Below are positions 6,671 through 10,414 of a stretch of DNA of 10,414 nt, in pieces. The position numbers and the translations under genes were made by a program. The notes beneath the pieces were generated by a model, which ran no database searches, was not told the DNA's origin, and was given only the letters and a program-made list of their open reading frames with translations. The stretch is taken from contig JAJFLD010000054.1 of assembly GCA_021772875.1 (NCBI GenBank), positions 1 to 10,414 on the forward strand, written 5' to 3'. The first letter of the stretch is position 1; each line of letters begins with the position of its first letter. The stretch comes from Ghiorsea sp. Lineage in GTDB: Bacteria > Pseudomonadota > Zetaproteobacteria > Mariprofundales > Mariprofundaceae.

Positions 6671-8334
6671 TTACACCTTTTTTATTACTTTTGCTTGTTT
6701 CATGCAGCAACAGTGATGAAAGCGCCCCTACAACACCTCAGGTTGCCCAGCAAAAACAAGTTACAACACCTTTACCACCAGCAGCACCCATTTACCAAGC
6801 TTCCCACGGTGGTAGGCTAATGGATGCAAGTATAGGTGATGCGAGCAACTTAATCCCTTTGATTGCAGGTGATAGTGCCAGCCATGAAGTTGCAGGCCAA
6901 CTTTATTTATCGCTTCTCAAATACGATAAAAATCTCAATCTTGTTGGTCAGCTTGCCGAAACTTGGGAAATCTCAGATGATAAATTAAGCCTTACTTTCA
7001 AACTCAAACCCAACCTAAAATGGAGCGATGGCAAGGATTTTACTGCCGAAGATTGTTTATTCACACTCAAACTCATTCAAGATAAAAATACACAAAGCCC
7101 GTATAAATCAGACTATGCAAAAGTTAAAAGTGCTGAAGCACCTGATGCAAATACTTTCAAGATTCACTACAGCGAAGTTTTTTCGCCAGCCCTCGCCTCG
7201 TGGGCAGCTTTATCGATTTTGCCCAAGCATATTTTTGCTGGTGTAGACATCATGAATACCGACCTCTCCCGTCACCCTAAAGCCAGCATTGGCCCATATC
7301 TTCTCAAAGACTGGCAACCCCAACAAAGCATCACCATGCAAGCCAATGATCATTATTTTGATGGTGATGTTTGGATTGATGAACGTATTACCCGTATAAT
7401 TCCCGCCCCATCTACCCAGTTTTTAGAACTTAGTGCTGGTAAGCTGGACTTGGTTGAGCTAACTCCTACCCAATATACCCGCCAATTTGACAACAATTCT
7501 TTTTTAAAAAATGAATACAATCGTTATGAATACTTAGGTAACAGCTATACCTACCTTGGCTTCAACCTCAGACACAAACCCTTTGATGATATTCGCGTGC
7601 GCCAGGCGCTGGCTTATGCCATTGATAGGCAAGAACTGGTTGATGGTGTGCTTTTAGGTCTAGGCGAAGTCATTGCTAGCCCTTACAAACCTGGTACAAG
7701 TTGGGTAAATCAAGCCATTAAACCCAGACCTTTTGATACCAACAAAGCCAAAGCCCTACTCACTGAAGCAGGATGGGTTAGAGAAGAAGGCGACTCTTAC
7801 GTCAGCAAGAATGGTAAAATATTATCCTTTACCATCCTCACCAACAACGGCAATAAAAAACGTGCTGATTCTGCAACCATTATTCAACAACGCCTCAAAA
7901 GCATAGGGGTGCAAGTTCAAATTCGTTTGGTCGAATGGTCGGCTTTTATCGAGAATTTCATCAACAAACGCGACTTTGATGCCGTCATTCTAGCTTGGTC
8001 ACTCTCACCCGACCCCGACCAATTTAGCATTTGGCATTCCAGCCAAACAGGGCAGCGCCAATTTAATTTTTTAAATTATAACAATGCTACAGTTGATGAT
8101 GCTTTGGTTAAAGCACGTTTAACCTTTGATTTGGCTGAGCAAAAAAAGTGGTATGATATGATGCAACAAGAAATATATCATGATGTGCCTATGGTTTTCC
8201 TCTACGCTGCACATACTTTAGTTACTGCAAACAAGCGCATCCAGGGCATTAAAGTTGCTCCGGCTGGCATCTCTTACAACAGCGAAAAATGGTTTGTGCC
8301 TAAAGTCTTACAACGAACCAGCATGCAACCTTAA
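6640..8334 (+). CDS. Family 5 extracellular solute-binding lipoprotein (DppA/OppA/MppA-like)
   Basis: This 564-residue protein has a lipoprotein signal peptide with lipobox LVSC (Cys22), then a Pro/Gln/Thr-rich tether to ~residue 55. The remainder is an SBP_bac_5 fold: LAETWEISDD (105-114), LKWSDGKDFTAED (126-138), IGPYLLKDW (217-225), and the family signature VRQALAYAIDRQELVDG (320-336). Length and motifs fit dipeptide, oligopeptide, murein-peptide or nickel-binding members; the ligand cannot be read from sequence. No permease or ABC ATPase is visible next to it, so it is an orphan or works with a transporter encoded elsewhere. Its position between an MltD-like enzyme and (after xseA) an M23 peptidase makes a murein-peptide ligand, as for MppA, attractive but unproven. 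Translation is probably coupled to the upstream gene, and xseA follows after 3 bp. Confidence 0.9.
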   Translation: MDYRAFTTKLITPFLLLLLVSCSNSDESAPTTPQVAQQKQVTTPLPPAAPIYQASHGGRLMDASIGDASNLIPLIAGDSASHEVAGQLYLSLLKYDKNLNLVGQLAETWEISDDKLSLTFKLKPNLKWSDGKDFTAEDCLFTLKLIQDKNTQSPYKSDYAKVKSAEAPDANTFKIHYSEVFSPALASWAALSILPKHIFAGVDIMNTDLSRHPKASIGPYLLKDWQPQQSITMQANDHYFDGDVWIDERITRIIPAPSTQFLELSAGKLDLVELTPTQYTRQFDNNSFLKNEYNRYEYLGNSYTYLGFNLRHKPFDDIRVRQALAYAIDRQELVDGVLLGLGEVIASPYKPGTSWVNQAIKPRPFDTNKAKALLTEAGWVREEGDSYVSKNGKILSFTILTNNGNKKRADSATIIQQRLKSIGVQVQIRLVEWSAFIENFINKRDFDAVILAWSLSPDPDQFSIWHSSQTGQRQFNFLNYNNATVDDALVKARLTFDLAEQKKWYDMMQQEIYHDVPMVFLYAAHTLVTANKRIQGIKVAPAGISYNSEKWFVPKVLQRTSMQP

Positions 8335-8337
8335 AAC

Positions 8338-9675
8338 ATGGACAATATGCCTCTAACCGTTACCGAATTAACGGCACGCATCAAACAAGTCTTAGAACAA
8401 GGTTTTGCCCAAGTGGAAGTCACTGGTGAAATTTCGCGACTTACGCACCCATCATCGGGGCATTTGTATTTCACCATCAAAGATGCTCATGCGGCAATAT
8501 CTGCAGTGGTTTGGCGCACTGCGGCTACACGCTTAAAAACAAAACCCAAAGATGGGCAAGCTTATGTTTTTTCTGGCCACTTAAGCTTATATGAGCCACG
8601 TGGCAGCTACCAGCTGGTGGTCACACGCATAGAAGCCGTAGGTGCAGGCCGCTTGGCTGCTGAATTTGAGCGGCGCAAACAAGCGTTTGCCCAAGCGGGT
8701 TGGTTTGATGCTGCGCATAAAAAAAGCATCCCTGCATTGCCCCAACATATAGGTATTGTCACCTCAGCTACAGCGGCTGCTTTTGCCGATGTGAAGAAAG
8801 TGCTTGCTACACGGCCAACGTGGCTGCGCATCACTTTATCTCCCTGTTTGGTTCAAGGTGAAGCCGCACCAACAAGTGTAGCCACAGCAATTCATCGCTT
8901 AAATCAGCTTGCAGACAAACCTGATGTAATATTATTGGTACGCGGTGGTGGTAGCATTGAAGATTTATGGTGTTTTAATGATGAAACCATCATCAAGGCT
9001 GTGTTTGAATCTAAAATTCCTGTTATTTCAGGTATTGGGCATGAAATTGATACCACTTTAACTGATTTAGCCGCTGATGTTCGTGCAGCAACACCATCCA
9101 ACGCCGCTGAAATGGCCTGCCCATCCCGCGAAACATTACGCCCACAAGTACAACGTTTAGCCAAACAACTTCAGCAAGCTATCAGCCGCTATCAAGACGA
9201 CAAAAACTGGAGCTTAGAGCGAACAAGCCATAAAATACAACATTTGTTACGGGAGCAACTGCAACAAAAACACAGCCTTATTCGGCACTTGAAAGCTGCA
9301 CTGCAACAACATGAACCCAATCAATTGTTGCGCCACGATATGCAACAATTTTACACCTTAAAACAACAGCTACTGGCAACAACTCAAAACACGCTACAAA
9401 AGAGAAAACCGCGTTTGAATCAACATCAGTATCAATTGCAAGTAAGCGCGCAAAGCCAGCTACAAGACAAAAAACAACAATGGCAAAAACGGCACGAACA
9501 ACTCTTTGCCATGAATCCTCAACATGTCTTAAAACGCGGTTATGCCATGACCACCGACCAACATGGCCAAATCATCTCATCATCGCAAAAGTTGCAAAAA
9601 AATGATGTCTTACAACTTCATTTCCACGATGGTGTGGCGCAAACCAAAGTTGTCACCATCAAAGCTGAGAGGTAA
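8338..9675 (+). CDS. xseA: Exodeoxyribonuclease VII large subunit
   Basis: This 445-residue protein is near the usual XseA length (456 in E. coli). It has an N-terminal OB-fold (~5-105; LTVTELTARIKQVLE, VEVTGEISRLTHPSSGHLYF), a catalytic domain (~125-265), a long Gln-rich helical region (~265-390) expected to form the extended coiled coil that holds the small XseB subunits, and a C-terminal beta segment (~393-440; VLKRGYAMTTDQHG). The hallmark RGGGSIEDLW (202-211) and VISGIGHEIDTTLTD (229-243) are intact. Asp151, Arg202, His235 and Asp238 align with the E. coli residues reported as essential (D155, R205, H238, D241). The enzyme degrades single-stranded DNA from both ends in the cytoplasm. The gene sits 3 bp after the solute-binding gene and 3 bp before the M23 gene. 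ATG 8338 has a weak ribosome site; ATG 8347 (codon 4) is an equal alternative. No xseB is seen in the window. Confidence 0.97.
   Translation: MDNMPLTVTELTARIKQVLEQGFAQVEVTGEISRLTHPSSGHLYFTIKDAHAAISAVVWRTAATRLKTKPKDGQAYVFSGHLSLYEPRGSYQLVVTRIEAVGAGRLAAEFERRKQAFAQAGWFDAAHKKSIPALPQHIGIVTSATAAAFADVKKVLATRPTWLRITLSPCLVQGEAAPTSVATAIHRLNQLADKPDVILLVRGGGSIEDLWCFNDETIIKAVFESKIPVISGIGHEIDTTLTDLAADVRAATPSNAAEMACPSRETLRPQVQRLAKQLQQAISRYQDDKNWSLERTSHKIQHLLREQLQQKHSLIRHLKAALQQHEPNQLLRHDMQQFYTLKQQLLATTQNTLQKRKPRLNQHQYQLQVSAQSQLQDKKQQWQKRHEQLFAMNPQHVLKRGYAMTTDQHGQIISSSQKLQKNDVLQLHFHDGVAQTKVVTIKAER
9667..9672 (+). promoter_or_regulatory. Shine-Dalgarno GAGAGG for the M23 peptidase gene
   Basis: GAGAGG lies 6 nt before the ATG at 9679 and forms the last sense codons of xseA, just before its TAA. 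This supports the chosen start and tight linkage of the two genes. Confidence 0.65.
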
Positions 9676-9678
9676 ATC

Positions 9679-10414
9679 ATGAAAGCTTTATATATCGTTA
9701 TTCTTTTGACATGTTGCAACAATGCTTGGGCAACCACCTATCAAGCTGCCCAAGGTGATGTTTTGCGCATCCCTGCCCCATCTTCAGCAGCAGACTTGCA
9801 CATCAAGGTTTTTGGTAAAAATTGGCCTATTTATCAGCATCAAGGCAAAAATATTGCCTGGGTAGGCATTGATTTAAAAACCAAAGCAAAAACTTACACC
9901 ATCACATGGTCTTCAAAACACCAACATTGGCAGGATAAATTGGAAGTAACAAAAGGTGATTTTCGCATTTCGCACATCGAAGTTAAAAAGAGTATGTCTA
10001 CATTTGATCAGGCTGCCCTCAAACGTATTCGAGCCGATCAAAATGCCATCAAAAAAACTTACAAAACAGTCGTAGCCAGCAGCAATACATGGCCAGAAAT
10101 GATTTGGCCTGTCAAAGGTGTTATTTCTACCCCGTTTGCAGCACAACGTTATGTCAACGGCAAGCCGCGCTCAGCCCATTCTGGGCTTGATATTGCAGCC
10201 CCTCAAGGCACACCTGTACTGGCTCCACTGGCAGGAAAGGTTTTACTTGTCTCAGATATGTTTTTAAACGGACCACTTATTGCCATTGGTCATGGTGATG
10301 GTTTAACAAGTGTATATGCTCACCTCCACAAAGCTTTGGTCGAAGAAGGCGACACGCTCAAACAAGGCGATATATTTGCAGAAGTTGGTTCTACGGGTCG
10401 TTCAACGGGGCCGC
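9679..10414 (+). CDS. Secreted M23-family metallopeptidase, N-terminal part (runs off right edge)
   Basis: At least 245 codons are visible with no stop. A short signal peptide ends at a likely signal peptidase I site, NNAWA|TT (after residue 18); the Cys12/Cys13 pair does not form a lipobox. Residues ~20-100 are a beta-rich N-terminal domain of the sort that precedes M23 domains in stand-alone periplasmic peptidases, followed by a short helical part (~105-132). The M23 domain begins near residue 142 (IWPVKGVISTPFAAQR). His167 and Asp171 in HSGLD are the first two zinc ligands, and His215 in YAHLH matches the LytM catalytic histidine. The window ends right after GSTGRSTGP, where the HLHFE-type motif with the last ligand should follow. 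All visible active-site residues are intact, which favours an active endopeptidase cutting peptidoglycan cross-links rather than a degenerate EnvC/NlpD-type activator, but the missing motif must be checked. The gene starts 3 bp after xseA. Confidence 0.92.
   Translation, partial: MKALYIVILLTCCNNAWATTYQAAQGDVLRIPAPSSAADLHIKVFGKNWPIYQHQGKNIAWVGIDLKTKAKTYTITWSSKHQHWQDKLEVTKGDFRISHIEVKKSMSTFDQAALKRIRADQNAIKKTYKTVVASSNTWPEMIWPVKGVISTPFAAQRYVNGKPRSAHSGLDIAAPQGTPVLAPLAGKVLLVSDMFLNGPLIAIGHGDGLTSVYAHLHKALVEEGDTLKQGDIFAEVGSTGRSTGP

Noticed and set aside
9712..9717. Possible lipoprotein cysteine (Cys12/Cys13) in the M23 peptidase signal sequence
   Set aside because: The residues before the cysteines (Leu-Leu-Thr and Leu-Thr-Cys) do not fit a lipobox, which needs Gly, Ala or Ser at -1; the AWA site for signal peptidase I fits better.

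Overview
The window reads as a continuous, gene-dense chromosomal segment of a Gram-negative bacterium. Two genes encode lipoprotein signal peptides, and MltD-type and M23 murein enzymes sit beside a type IV pilus/type II secretion-class motor ATPase and a chemotaxis cassette. The sequence is moderately AT-leaning by eye. A proteobacterium is the best guess; a member of Zetaproteobacteria or a related lineage is possible, but nothing seen here proves it. There are no tRNA or rRNA genes, CRISPR arrays, insertion sequences or broken genes.

Left half (1-5224, minus strand). One tightly packed transcription unit is read leftward from a short divergent intergenic region. Its order is a GspE/PilB-class ATPase with a response-regulator receiver domain fused to its C-terminus, a CheW-like coupling protein, a membrane-bound chemoreceptor without a recognisable HAMP domain, and the N-terminal part of a CheA-like kinase that runs off the window's left edge. 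Gaps are 3, 14 and 20 bp. The layout resembles the Pil-Chp 'twitching chemotaxis' clusters. Here, however, the receiver domain that a CheA would phosphorylate is part of the motor ATPase itself, so the unit looks like a receptor - coupling protein - kinase - motor pathway with a hard-wired output.

Centre (5225-5332). A 108-bp divergent spacer carries a plausible sigma-70-type promoter for the leftward unit. No convincing promoter was found for the rightward unit.

Right half (5333-10414, plus strand). A second compact unit contains an MltD-like lytic transglycosylase lipoprotein with two LysM repeats, a family 5 extracellular solute-binding lipoprotein (overlapping the previous gene by 31 bp), the exonuclease VII large subunit XseA (3-bp gap), and a secreted M23-family metallopeptidase (3-bp gap) that is cut by the right edge just before its last expected active-site motif. 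Three of the four products act on the cell envelope; two cleave or are predicted to cleave peptidoglycan. XseA is the cytoplasmic outlier.

The most interesting item is the ATPase-receiver fusion embedded in the chemosensory operon. Its N-terminal MshEN-type domain appears to have lost the residues usually used to bind cyclic di-GMP.
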